Source of the DNA: Ww85 sp963745765
GTDB lineage: Bacteria; Desulfobacterota; Desulfobulbia; Desulfobulbales; Desulfocapsaceae
Reading direction: 5' to 3'
DNA length: 64,000 nt
NCBI GenBank assembly: GCA_963745765.1
Contig: CAVUYQ010000015.1
Location: 310,001 to 374,000, forward strand
The notes under the pieces were generated by a model, which did not search any database, was not told where the DNA came from, and worked only from the letters and a program-made list of their open reading frames with translations. Position numbers and translations under genes: made by a program. This document shows, one piece after another, positions 35,268 through 44,723 of this stretch; the stretch's first letter is position 1; every line of letters starts with the position of its first letter.

Positions 35268-36555
35268 TGTCTTTTTCTTTTCCACGTGTGCAACCTACCC
35301 TGAGCGGCGATCAGCCATTGGTCTTGCCGTCGATGTTGCCTGTCAGGCAGCATTTCCCCGCCGACTATGTTGAAGATGTGGAAGCTGCCGTCTGGCAGGG
35401 ATTCAGGCGTCTCCAGGGGGCCTCCCTGAAAGGGAAAAAAATCGCAGTCACGGCTGGGAGCCGGGGGATCAACGGGATTGGAGAGGTGCTGAAGGCTGCA
35501 ATCAACTACCTTACTTCAGAGGAGCCGAACCTTTCGTCATCCCGGCCATGGGAAGTCATGGCGGAGCGACTGCAGAGGGACAGGTTTCCGTTCTTGATAG
35601 TCTGGGCATTACCGAGTCAAGCCTGGGCGCACCGATACGCTCATCCATGGATGTTGTGCCTCTCGGGACCACCGGAGATGGTGTCGATGTCTTCTGCGAC
35701 AAGCTCGCCTATCAGGCCGATGGTATTGTTGTCTGCAACCGGATCAAGGTGCATCCGGTATTCAAGGCGGACTACGAGAGCGGAATCGTTAAAATGCTTG
35801 TCATCGGCCTGGGTAAGCACAAAGGAGCCGTGGCCGCACACCATCATGGTTTTCACCGTTTTGCAGAGATCATGCCGCGGGCTGCTGCGCTGGTTCTTGG
35901 CAGGGTACCTGTCCTCTGCGGAATCGGTGTCATCGAAAATGCCTACGGCGGGCTGGCGGCAATTGAGGTTCTAGCCCCGGATGCTATTTTGTCCCGCGAG
36001 CCGGAGTTGCTCAAGGAAGCCAAGCGCATTATGGGACGGCTGCTCATGCCTGAAATCGACATTCTGATTGTTGATGAAATCGGCAAAGATATCAGCGGCG
36101 GCGGCCTGGATGCCAACGTGACGGGACGTTCGGCATGGGGGCTGCCCGGTTTCGTCGCGCCGCCGATCCAGCGGATTATTGTCAGGGATCTGTCAAAAGC
36201 AACCCATGGTAACGCCATCGGTATCGGGCTTGCCGACCTGACGACCCGAAGGTGTGTAGAAAAGATCGATTTGACTATCACTTACACCAACGCCTTGACC
36301 GCACATTCGTTACTATCGCCGAAAATCCCGGTGATTACCGAAAATGACAGGGAGGCACTGCACACCGCGCTTCGTATACTGTCCGGAGGGGTGCCCGCGG
36401 CACCGAAAATTGTACGTATCGTAAACACTAAAGATCTTGAAACTATCTGGATGTCAGAGACTTACCGGGAGGTGTTTGAGCAAAATCCCTCTCTGGAAGT
36501 GACCGGATCGCCGCGGGCAATCCGGTTTAGCGAAGATGGTTCTCTGATTACCTGA
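35267..36555 (+). pseudogene. LarA-like (DUF2088) protein, frameshifted
   Basis: The start behind GGAGGG gives a LarA-type N-terminus with LKGKKIAVTAGSRGINGIGE, then loses frame at NYLTSEE. Adding a base in GAGG (35519-35522) restores GAEPFVIPAMGSHGGATAEG, DGIVVCNRIKVHPVFKADYE, VIGLGKHKGAVAAHHHGFHR and ILIVDEIGKDISGGGLDANV. LarA is a lactate racemase using a nickel-pincer cofactor; relatives probably racemise other 2-hydroxy acids. The HHHGFH histidine cluster is notable. Repaired length about 430 residues. Middle gene of a decayed TctA/LarA-like/IlvD-like operon. Confidence 0.72.
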
Positions 36556-36574
36556 CAAAAGAAAGGAAACAAAG

Positions 36575-38308
36575 ATGACTCGGAAACGTCCAGAGGACCT
36601 TCGCAGCCACCGCTGGTTCGGTGTCTCAGACCTGCGCTCGTTCGGCCATCGTTCCCGCATGCTGCAAATGGGATATGCCCGCGAGGAGTTCGTAGGCAAG
36701 CCAGTGATTGCCGTGATCAACACCTGGAGTGGGATCAATTGCTGTCACACCCATTTCAAGGAACGTGTTGAAGAAATCAAGCGGGGCGTCTGGCAGGCGG
36801 GCGGCATTCCGATAGAGATGCCGGCCATGACCCTGGCCGAGGCGTTTGAACGCCCGACGCCCATGCTGCACCGCAACCTCCTGGCCATGGAAGTGGAGCA
36901 GATCCTTCGCCATCATCCGTTCGACGGCACGGTTATCATGGGCGGCTGTGACAAGACGACACCCGGACTGATCATGGGGGCGGCCAGCGTGAATCTTCCC
37001 ACGATTTTCGTGCCTGCGGGCCCCATGCTCAACGGTAATTGGCGCGGCGAAATCCTGGGCAGCGGGTCAGATGCCTGGAAATACTGGTCTGAACTGCGGG
37101 CCGGTACTATCACCGAATGCCAGTGGCGTGAGATCGAGGAGGGCATCGCGCGTTCACCGGGGCTGTGCATGACCATGGGGACCGGCATGACCATGACCAT
37201 CCCTGGCGGAGACCCTGGGGCTGACACTGCCCGGCGCATCGACCATTCCGGCCGTTGACTCCAATCACAACCGCATGGCCAGCGGCTCGGGCCGCCGGAT
37301 TGTCGAGATGGTCTGGGAGGATATCAAACTGAACGATGTCTGTACGCAGGAGGCCTATGAAAACGCCTGTACTGCCCTGATGGCCTTTGGCGGCTCCACC
37401 AACGCCTTTGTGCACCTGATCGCCATGGCCCGGCGGTCCGGCATCCCGATGAAGCAGGACATCTACGATACCGTATCCCAAAAGGTTCCGGTGATCCTCA
37501 ATCTGCGCCCGTCCGGCAAGTATCTGGCGGAGGACTGGTATTATGCCGGCGGCTGCCGCGCGGCCCTGAAAGTCATTCGAGGACAATCTGCACCTTGACT
37601 GTCATGACCGTCAACGGCAAAACGCTCGGCGAAAATATCAAGGGATGCGGTCGTTATCAACGATGATGTTATTCGTCCGCTCACCAACCCCATCTATCCC
37701 GAGGGCGGTACGGCGGTTCTCTATGGAAACCTGGCCCCCGACGGCGCGGTGATGAAGGCGGCGGCCTGCGATCCGCGCTTTCTCAAGCATGAAGGCCCGG
37801 CCCTGGTTTTCGACAGCTACGATGAGATGTCGCAAGAAATAGACCGGGACGATCTGGATGTGACTCCCGACCATGTCCTCGTCCTGCGCAATGCCGGTCC
37901 CAAAGGGAGGCCCCGGTATGCCGGAGTGGGGGATGCTGCCGATTCCCAAAAAACTTCTGAAGCTGGGGGTGCGCGACATGCTCAGGGTGACGGATGCCCG
38001 TATGAGCGGGACCAGTTACGGTGCCTGTGTCCTGCACATCGCCCCTGAAAGTTATGTCGGCGGGCCGCTCGCCCTTGTTGCAGAACGGGGACCTCATCTC
38101 GGTGGACGTGAGGGCACGCAGAATCGAGCTGAAAATTTCCGATGAAGAAATGGCGGAACGGAAGGCGTCCTGGCAACCGCCTGTTGAAAAGTATCCGCGG
38201 AGCTACACAAAAATGTATATCGAGCACGTCACACAGGCCAACGACGGCTGTGATTTTGATTTTCTTGAATACACCGGGGACGCGGTCCCTGAACCGGAAA
38301 TTCACTAG
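36575..38308 (+). pseudogene. IlvD/Edd-family dehydratase with about six frameshifts
   Basis: The N-terminus starts MTRKRPEDLRSHRWFGVSDL and contains VINTWSGINCCHTHFKERVE and IMGGCDKTTPGLIMGAASVN, whose cysteines would bind the Fe-S cluster. The family continues only by switching frame near 37205 (ETLGLTLPGASTIPAVDSNH), 37577, 37600, 37650 (DAVVINDDVIRPLTNPIYPE), 37905 (GPGMPEWGMLPIPKK, VTDARMSGTSYGACVLHIAP) and 38075 (QNGDLISVDVRARRIEL). The repaired product of about 575 residues matches sugar-acid dehydratases more than dihydroxyacid dehydratase. Residue-level conservation is good despite the many shifts. Confidence 0.8.
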
Positions 38309-38472
38309 TGTCATGTCATGTTTCAAATGTCGCAATGGAGCGCCGGGATTCTGGTTTCCTGCGAGGCGCGCATGAAGGAGCGCTAGCAGCGCTACGTGAC
38401 AGAATAAGCAACGAAGTCAGGAAGCCAGACTAACAAGCTCTGGGTGACAGGTGAAGCGTGACAGGACACTAG
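38305..38472. repeat. 168-bp miniature inverted-repeat element
   Basis: Ends are CTAGTGTCATGTCATG (38305-38320) and, inverted, CGTGACAGGACACTAG (38457-38472), with one internal difference. The GC-rich centre contains the hairpin GCGCTAGCAGCGC and no gene. Its left end begins exactly at the IlvD-like stop codon. The right end abuts the IS630-type element, and a further copy of TAGTGACAGGACACTAG lies beyond that element at 39714-39730. Confidence 0.68.
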
Positions 38473-39716
38473 TATTTAGTTCTTGAATTAACGTTACATA
38501 TTTTTCCCTTCATGTTACACTGTTCATTGTCAATCCCAAAAAGGAGAACAGATGCCATGAAGCAATCAAAGACAAAATTACTGATTCCCGAGATGGATCA
38601 AAAGCAACTTGAAAAAATTGCCTCTAGCCGTACTGAACCGGTCAGTCGTGTACTAAGAGCAAATATTCTTCTCCAGTATTCAAAAGGTGAAAGAATAACC
38701 GAAATTACAAGGTCGCTCAACACTACAAGGCCTCTTGTTTATCGTGCAATTGACAAGGCCTTGGAATTTGGACCACTGCAATCCCTGTCTGATTTGCAAC
38801 GCTCCGGTAGAAACAGGGCCATTGACGATAGCGCAAGACAATGGGTGATCTCTATTGCCTGCCAGAAACCCACTTCGCTTGGATATGCCACAGAGACATG
38901 GACGTATCAGCAACTTGTTCTGCATATACAAAAACATGCTGTTGAAAATGGGTATCAGAGTTTGCAAGAAATCAGCAGAAGTACCGTTCATGATATCTTG
39001 AGTGAAAAATGAAATAAAGCCCCATAAAATTCGTTACTATCTTGAGCGTCGTGATCCCAAATTCGAAGACAAAATGACAGACATCCTCCATGTATACAAA
39101 GATGTGGAAATGATAAATCAGGCACCAGGAGAAACACGAGAAAGCGCAACAATCTCTTATGACGAAAAACCCGGCATCCAGGCAATTAAAAATATTTCCG
39201 CCCAATTGCAGCCAGTCCCCGGTAAATACACCTCAATCGGAAGGGACTACGAATATAAGCGCCTGGGAACAGTCTCACTTTTGGGAGGCATTGAACTACA
39301 TACTGGCAAGATTCATGCTTAGTTCGTGACCGACACGGAGCAGGGAATTCATCGAGTTTCTCAAGATAATTGATGAAAAATACCCAGCTGATTGGGTTAT
39401 CAGGATAGTTTTGGATAATCACTCTGCTCACATCTCCAAAGAAACACGAACTTTTTTAAAAACAAAGCCAAACCGGTTCCATTTTGTGTTCACTCCCAAG
39501 CACGGTTCTTGGTTGAACCTTATAGAATCAGTTTTTAGCAAAATGGCTAAATCCTTCCTTCGTCATATCCGGGTTGACAGCAAAGCCGAACTCGTGAAAC
39601 GTATTTATCAAGGAATAGCAGAAATTAACGAAGCACCTGTTGTCTTTCGCTGGCGATACAAAATGGAAGAAATTGCTACCGAATAACGTAATGATATTTA
39701 AAGAACGATCTACTAG
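38471..39716 (+). mobile_element. IS630-type insertion sequence, defective
   Basis: The left end TAGTATTTAGTTCTTGAATT and the right end, read inward, TAGTAGATCGTTCTTTAAAT are related inverted sequences flanked by TA, as expected of IS630/Tc1 elements. The single transposase gene inside carries three frameshifts. The element sits at the end of the 168-bp miniature element and may have inserted into a TA within a second copy of its terminal repeat. Confidence 0.68.
38557..39686 (+). pseudogene. IS630-family transposase, three frameshifts
   Basis: The start at 38557 follows AAAAAGGAGAACAG. The N-terminal helix-turn-helix region reads EITRSLNTTRPLVYRAIDKA; frame changes occur near 39012 (five-A run, then NEIKPHKIRYYLERRDPKFE), near 39322 (VRDRHG) and near 39345 (REFIEFLKIIDEKYPADW). 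The DDE residues are preserved in the pieces: VLDNHSAHISKET and KHGSWLNLIESVFSKMAK. The intact protein would be about 370 residues. Not functional as read. Confidence 0.82.
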
Positions 39717-39879
39717 TGACAGGACACTAGTACCGGAGAAAAGACAAAGCTCAGGAGAACGACCAGACCTGCAGAGCGTTTGATACCCCGGGCTGATCAT
39801 GCCGCAAAGCCAACAGCGAGCCTGACTCATCAATTGTCCTGAAAATATGTTGATGCAGGAACATTGGCTGTTTCTGCCG

Positions 39880-40128
39880 CCGCGTTATTCAAGGTTGTCT
39901 GGACGGAAAAGCTTTTGTGAAAGCTGGTTTGACCTGATCGATTTCGATGAGGGGAAGTTAACCGCGGGCGGAGCGGACATTGGCGGGATTGGGGAGGAGT
40001 TCTTCCAGAAGATTCTGGCTGTTGCCAGCGGCAGAACGAGCCCGGCGCTTGACATATCGGGACTGGTAAACGACCTGGAGGGAATCAATCCCGCCCGTGA
40101 AACAGAGCCATTTTTGAGCGGGCGGTAG
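39880..40128 (+). pseudogene. Probable UxaA-family (altronate dehydratase) C-terminal remnant
   Basis: The segment FDLIDFDEGKLTAGGADIGG followed by IGEEFFQKILAVASGRTSP resembles the closing part of UxaA-type sugar-acid dehydratases, where an Asp-rich stretch precedes a VGEEIFE.ILAVASG helix. Nothing upstream fits the remaining 400 residues, because the region is IS630 debris. It lies convergent with the LacI regulator. It would be the last relic of another hexuronate-type enzyme of the island. Tentative. Confidence 0.5.
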
Positions 40129-40157
40129 GAAGAGAGCAGGATCGCCAACCAGCAAAA

Positions 40158-41204
40158 TCACGTTGTCTGCCGTTTTATAATTTTGAACCCGACATCGATA
40201 ATAGTGTTTTTTACCGGCTGGTCAGCCAGTTTGGCGAGAAGCGCATCAACGGCTTCCTGACCGATACGTTTCCGATCGATGCGGACCGTCGTCAGCGGGG
40301 GATTGGTGAATCCGGCGAAGACCTGATCACCAAACCCGATAATGCCCACATCATCGGGTACGCCGATATGTCTTGATTGCAGCTCCGCCAGGACGCCTTG
40401 TGCAAGCGTGTCAGAACTGCAGAAGATAACCCCGCTGGTGAAGCCCTTTTCGACAAGCTCTTTCGTCCCCAGCCGACCAAGCTCCATACTGGATGGTACG
40501 GGCACTGAGGTGATAACGATATCGGTAACACCATGCTTGATAAGTGTCTCCTCTACGGCCCTCTGCCTTGTTGCCGCTCGCGCGTCTTGAGCGGTGACAA
40601 AGGCGACTTTCCGATAGCCGCTGTCTAGCATGAATTCGGCCACCTCCTGGCCGAGCCTTGTATGGTCGAAACCGACAACGATATCAAGCGGGGAGGTGGT
40701 TAGGTCCCAGGTCTCGACGATAGGGATATGGGCAGAGAGAAGCAGGTTCTTGCAGGCGGGCGAGTGATCGACGCCGGTGAGCAATATGGCATCGGGTCTT
40801 CTCGTCAGGATGGCTCGAACAAGCTCCTCTTCATGAACTTCAGGATAGCCGGAATCGCCTAGTATCACCTGGTATCCAGCTTCCCGGAAGCGATTACTGA
40901 AGAGGCTTATGGTTTCTGCGTAGACGAGGTTGGCAATAGATGGAATGATCGCTGCGATCAACTTGCTGCTCCTGGAAGCAAGTCCGCCAGCCAAGAGGTT
41001 CGGTACATAGCCGGTGCGCGCGATTGCCTGCTTCACCTTCTTGAGCGTGTCAGGTGCGACTTTCTCGGGTTTGTTGATCGCCCTGGAGACGGTGATGGCC
41101 GATACTCCGGCAAGTTTAGCTACAATATCGAGGGTAACATCCCCATGCATCCAGCTTGATCTGGTCGAGGAGACAGGCTGCTTCTTTTTACTTTTCTGCA
41201 CCAT
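40158..41204 (-). CDS. LacI-family transcriptional regulator
   Basis: 348 residues. The LacI helix-turn-helix begins at about residue 22: VTLDIVAKLAGVSAITVSRA and INKPEKVAPDTLKKVKQ, hinge YVPNLLAGGLASRSSK. The periplasmic-binding-like core includes VIFCSSDTLAQGVLAELQSR and VGIIGFGDQVFAGFTNPPLT. The pattern resembles the E. coli gluconate repressor type of LacI proteins. It is divergent from gudD, with LacI-type sites in the shared region and again ahead of the TctA remnant, so it probably represses sugar-acid use until an inducer such as glucarate or a derivative appears. Confidence 0.9.
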   Translation of the reverse strand: MVQKSKKKQPVSSTRSSWMHGDVTLDIVAKLAGVSAITVSRAINKPEKVAPDTLKKVKQAIARTGYVPNLLAGGLASRSSKLIAAIIPSIANLVYAETISLFSNRFREAGYQVILGDSGYPEVHEEELVRAILTRRPDAILLTGVDHSPACKNLLLSAHIPIVETWDLTTSPLDIVVGFDHTRLGQEVAEFMLDSGYRKVAFVTAQDARAATRQRAVEETLIKHGVTDIVITSVPVPSSMELGRLGTKELVEKGFTSGVIFCSSDTLAQGVLAELQSRHIGVPDDVGIIGFGDQVFAGFTNPPLTTVRIDRKRIGQEAVDALLAKLADQPVKNTIIDVGFKIIKRQTT

Positions 41205-41241
41205 TATTCAACCCCGGGCGATGCTTATCAGAAAAGAGGAT

Positions 41242-41255
41242 CTGTAGCGCTAACA
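41242..41255 (-). promoter_or_regulatory. Putative LacI-family operator at the regulator's own promoter
   Basis: CTGTAGCGCTAACA shares the AGCGCTAACA half and core with the gudD operator and lies 38 bases upstream of the regulator's ATG. Autorepression is inferred. Confidence 0.5.
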
Positions 41256-41381
41256 TCGGTCTGATTCTTTCCGGGCAACTTGTGAAAACCAAAATAACAA
41301 CAATAGCCCAATATACAATTACCTGATAATTAAAGATATATAAAAGGTACAAGAGAATACAACCCATTAACCTGAAAATTA

Positions 41382-41410
41382 TTGACAACCAGCTATGACA
41401 GCGCTAACAT
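41382..41410 (+). promoter_or_regulatory. gudD promoter with overlapping LacI-type operator
   Basis: TTGACA (41382-41387), 17 bases, then TAACAT (41405-41410). TGACAGCGCTAACA (41396-41409) is a near-palindrome overlapping the -10 box, ideally placed for repression by the divergent LacI protein. The transcript would have a leader of about 150 bases before the gudD ATG. Confidence 0.72.
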
Positions 41411-41569
41411 AGCACGTGTGCAACCTGATTGTAAAGGTAAATAATCCGAATCGGCCTGTTCGATTTTCTGTTTTCGTATTGAACAGGATGCCGCGCAGAG
41501 GGCGTGAGGGCAATGCCAGGCGGCAGGACCTACCCTGTTCCCGGGAAACGACCATCTTAGAGGTAAAAT

Positions 41570-42922
41570 ATGATGAATCCTGAGCATAAAAACTATCCCG
41601 GCTCACCGGCTATCGATGAAATGCGGGTGATACCGGTGGCGGGCCATGACAGTATGCTGCTCAATCTCAGCGGTGCGCATGCTCCCTTTTTTACAAGAAA
41701 CATTGTCATATTAAAAGACAGTTCGGGACGGTTAGGTGTCGGAGAAGTGCCCGGGGGAGAGCGGATCAGAACAGTGCTCGAGGCGGCCTCGCCAATCGTG
41801 CTCGGCAGGCAGATAGGCACTTACAACTCGGTCCTGAACGGGGTAAGGGCGCAGTTTGCCCATGAGGATAAAGGCGGGCGGGGGATGCAGACCTTTGATC
41901 AGCGAGTGATGATCCATGTGGTCACCGCTCTTGAGGCCGCCTTCCTTGATCTGCTTGGACAGTTCCTTAACGTGCCGGTGGCCTCATTGCTGGGGGAAGG
42001 ACAGCAGCGGCGGGAGGTGGATGTGCTTGGCTATCTCTTTTATGTGGCAGACAGGGAAAAGACTGATCTGCCGTATCTTTCGGGTGCAGAAAATGCAGGC
42101 GACTGGTTCAGGCTGAGGCACGAGGAGGCCATGGACGCCGCGGCCATCGTCAGGCTCGCCGAGGCTGCCTATGATCACTACGGATTCCGGGATTTCAAAC
42201 TGAAAGGCGGCGTCCTGCCGGGAGAGGAAGAACTCGAGGCCGTGACAGCCCTGGCAAAACGTTTCCCAGAGGCTCGGATCACACTTGACCCGAACGGCGC
42301 ATGGTCTCTGGAGGAGGCGATACAACTTTGTAAGGGGCAGAACCATGTCCTTGCTTATGCAGAAGACCCCTGCGGTGCGGAAGAAGGTTATTCGAGCCGC
42401 GAGATTATGGCCGAGTTTCGGCGGGCAACCGGCCTGCCGACCGCAACGAACATGGTTGCTACCGATTGGCGGCAACTGGGGCATGCCGTCCAGCTCCAGG
42501 CGGTAGACATACCGCTTGCCGACCCGCATTTCTGGACGATGCAGGGGGCCGTCAGGGTGGCAATGCTGTGCAGGCAGTGGGGTTTGACCTGGGGTTCTCA
42601 CTCGAACAACCATTTTGACATTTCCCTGGCGATGTTCACCCAGGTCGCAGCCGCTGCTCCGGGGAACATTACCGCCATCGACACGCACTGGATCTGGCAG
42701 GATGGCCAGTTCCTGACAAAAAATCCGTATATTATAAAAAACGGCCGGCTCAGTGTACCTGACTTGCCGGGGCTGGGCATTGAAGTCGATCTTGCCGCTG
42801 TCGACAGAGCCAACAAACTCTATAATTCCATGGGACTTGGTGCCAGGGACGATGCAGCGGCGATGAATTATCTTATCCCCAACTGGAAATTCGACAACAA
42901 GCGGCCATGTATGGTTCGTTAG
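41570..42922 (+). CDS. gudD: D-glucarate dehydratase
   Basis: 450 residues, collinear with E. coli GudD along its whole length. It opens MRVIPVAGHDSMLLNLSGAH with APFFTRNIVILKD; active-site segments are FRDFKLKGGVLPGEEE (Lys), ITLDPNGAW (metal Asp), LAYAEDPCGAEEGY (metal Glu), TATNMVATDWRQ (Asn), and WGSHSNNHFDISLAMF (catalytic His). It ends FDNKRPCMVR like E. coli. It converts glucarate, and often idarate, to 5-keto-4-deoxyglucarate. TTAGAGGTAAAAT precedes the start. Followed 13 bases later by the matching aldolase. Confidence 0.95.
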   Translation: MMNPEHKNYPGSPAIDEMRVIPVAGHDSMLLNLSGAHAPFFTRNIVILKDSSGRLGVGEVPGGERIRTVLEAASPIVLGRQIGTYNSVLNGVRAQFAHEDKGGRGMQTFDQRVMIHVVTALEAAFLDLLGQFLNVPVASLLGEGQQRREVDVLGYLFYVADREKTDLPYLSGAENAGDWFRLRHEEAMDAAAIVRLAEAAYDHYGFRDFKLKGGVLPGEEELEAVTALAKRFPEARITLDPNGAWSLEEAIQLCKGQNHVLAYAEDPCGAEEGYSSREIMAEFRRATGLPTATNMVATDWRQLGHAVQLQAVDIPLADPHFWTMQGAVRVAMLCRQWGLTWGSHSNNHFDISLAMFTQVAAAAPGNITAIDTHWIWQDGQFLTKNPYIIKNGRLSVPDLPGLGIEVDLAAVDRANKLYNSMGLGARDDAAAMNYLIPNWKFDNKRPCMVR

Positions 42923-42935
42923 CTGAAAGGAGAAC

Positions 42936-43715
42936 ATGAACATGATGAACACCGAGGAAGCCTTTAACAACAGGTTCAAGCAGCGACTGGTCGCGAACGA
43001 GGTGCAAATTGGCCTGTGGAGCAGTCTGGCCAGCAATATTGTCACCGAAATTATTTCCTATGCCGGTTTTGACTGGATTCTCATCGACACGGAGCATGCA
43101 CCGAACGACATCACGACCCTCGTCTGCCAGCTGCAGGCCATGAAAGGCAGCAGCGCGACGCCCCTGGTGCGGCCGGTCTGGAATGACCCGATTGCCTTCA
43201 AGCGGCTGCTGGATATCGGCTTCCATAATTTCATCGTACCATTTGTGCAGAACGCCAAGGAGGCGCAGCAGGCGGTTCGAGCCGTGCGCTACCCGCCGAG
43301 GGGGATGCGCGGCGTTTCGGTCGGGGCCCGGGGCAGCTGTTACGGCCATACCAGGGATTACTGGCAGAAGATCGACGATCATATCGGATTGGTGGTGCAG
43401 GTGGAAACGCTGGAAGCAGTGGACAGTATAGCGTCAATCTACGAGGTGGATGGTATCGACGGCATCTTTGTCGGGCCCAGCGATCTGGCGGCCAGTATGG
43501 GATATCTGGCCAATTCCGCACATGCCGAGGTGCAGCAGAAGTTTGCCGAGATCGCAGCATTTTGCCGTGAAATCGGTGCGCCGGCCGGCATACTCGCCGG
43601 CAGTGAACCAGAGGCACGCAGGTATATCGACATGGGCTTTACGTTTATTGGCGTTGGATCTGATACCGGCCTCTTGAAGAAGGCAACCAGGGAGTTGGTC
43701 GAATCCTTCAGGTAG
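42936..43715 (+). CDS. garL: HpcH/HpaI aldolase, probable 2-dehydro-3-deoxyglucarate aldolase (copy 1)
   Basis: 259 residues, the length of GarL. Class II pyruvate aldolase motifs: IGLWSSLASNIVTEIISYAG, DWILIDTEHAPNDITTL, ARGSCYGHTRDYW, LVVQVETLEAVDSI (metal Glu) and IFVGPSDLAASMGYL (metal Asp). Following gudD directly, it most likely splits the ketodeoxyglucarate into pyruvate and tartronate semialdehyde. AAAGGAGAACATGAAC sets the start. A very similar second gene lies at 48261. Confidence 0.87.
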   Translation: MNMMNTEEAFNNRFKQRLVANEVQIGLWSSLASNIVTEIISYAGFDWILIDTEHAPNDITTLVCQLQAMKGSSATPLVRPVWNDPIAFKRLLDIGFHNFIVPFVQNAKEAQQAVRAVRYPPRGMRGVSVGARGSCYGHTRDYWQKIDDHIGLVVQVETLEAVDSIASIYEVDGIDGIFVGPSDLAASMGYLANSAHAEVQQKFAEIAAFCREIGAPAGILAGSEPEARRYIDMGFTFIGVGSDTGLLKKATRELVESFR

Positions 43716-43997
43716 CTGTTCAATCTTTTCACGAGCCACCAGGGTGCCGGCAAGGTGAATTCCAGTAACATGGGAACGAAAGAGAGAATGCTGGGGAAAA
43801 GTGTAAAAATGAGAACCATCAAGATGCCTTATTCTGTGTCGGAAAGTTTTTTAACCGATGTCTGGGCAAATCCGGCCAACAGTCCCGACAAAAAACCCAG
43901 TAACACAGCCGGCGATATGCTCGCCGCTGAAGTATAGAAAAGAGAAAATACGCCCATAAGGCATAGGAATCCGGCAGTGGGGGTTTTTTCTCTCTGG

Positions 43998-44723
43998 TCA
44001 GTCGCTCAGAAGGCTTTGATAGCGTCTTTGAGCTCTGCTGAGATGCTCTCGCATCGCCTGTCTTGCCTTCCTGGCATCACGTGCGGAAATAGCTTCATAG
44101 ATCAACTGATGTTCCTCAAGGATCTGGCTCATATACCTGGTTTGCCCATCGGCATCGATCGGTTTGAGCCTCAGTCGGGCTCGCGGAATAGTGTTGTCTC
44201 CAAGAAATCCCAGGAACTCTATATATTTGCGATTATTCGTCGCCTCGGCAATCGCATGATGGAACTCATAATCCGCCTTTACAGCCGTTTCCCCCTTCTC
44301 AATTTGAAATATCATTTTATGCAGGGCTTCATAAATTTTGGCCTGATGAGCAACCGAACAGCGGTCACAGGCCAATCCGGCAGCTTCAATCTCTACGGCC
44401 ATTCGCAACTCAAGCATTTCAAGAATGTCGGAAATCTGCTCGCTGTCAACTTTAAAGGTTGCTCCGTCATTCTTGGTGGGGGCGAGAACGAACACTCCGG
44501 CACCTTGGCGCGGGTTAAGCAGGCCCTCGGCCTTCAACGCTGCAATGGCTTCACGAATCACTGTCCGGCTGACGCCGAATTGTTGCGTCAGCATTGGCTC
44601 AGTTGGCAGCATCATTCCTGGCTTAAGGAGGCCTGTTTCTATATCGTCACGCAATTGAGCAATCACTTTCTCAGCCAGGGTGGTCTTTCCTCGCACCTTT
44701 CCTTGAGTACTTTTGTTCGTCAT
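43998..44723 (-). CDS. FCD-type GntR transcriptional regulator
   Basis: About 241 residues. The winged helix reads EKVIAQLRDDIETGLLKPGM, LTQQFGVSRTVIREAIAALK and GLLNPRQGAGVFVL; the FCD domain has ILEMLELRMAVEIEAAGLAC, YEFHHAIAEATNNRKY and ILEEHQLIYEAISARDARKA. The start could be 44741 or 44723; the latter reads MTNKSTQGKVRGK and fits family openings. It is divergent from the intact TTT/aldolase operon and is its probable regulator, giving the glucarate island two regulators (LacI and GntR). Confidence 0.87.
   Translation of the reverse strand: MTNKSTQGKVRGKTTLAEKVIAQLRDDIETGLLKPGMMLPTEPMLTQQFGVSRTVIREAIAALKAEGLLNPRQGAGVFVLAPTKNDGATFKVDSEQISDILEMLELRMAVEIEAAGLACDRCSVAHQAKIYEALHKMIFQIEKGETAVKADYEFHHAIAEATNNRKYIEFLGFLGDNTIPRARLRLKPIDADGQTRYMSQILEEHQLIYEAISARDARKARQAMREHLSRAQRRYQSLLSD

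Noticed and set aside
41984..43045. 353-residue minus-strand frame opposite gudD
   Set aside because: It is the shadow of gudD, which matches a known enzyme along its full length.
43755..43937. 60-residue ORF and antisense hydrophobic stretch between aldolase copy 1 and GntR
   Set aside because: A short membrane-like segment can be read on the minus strand, but neither strand gives a start, a ribosome site or a family match.
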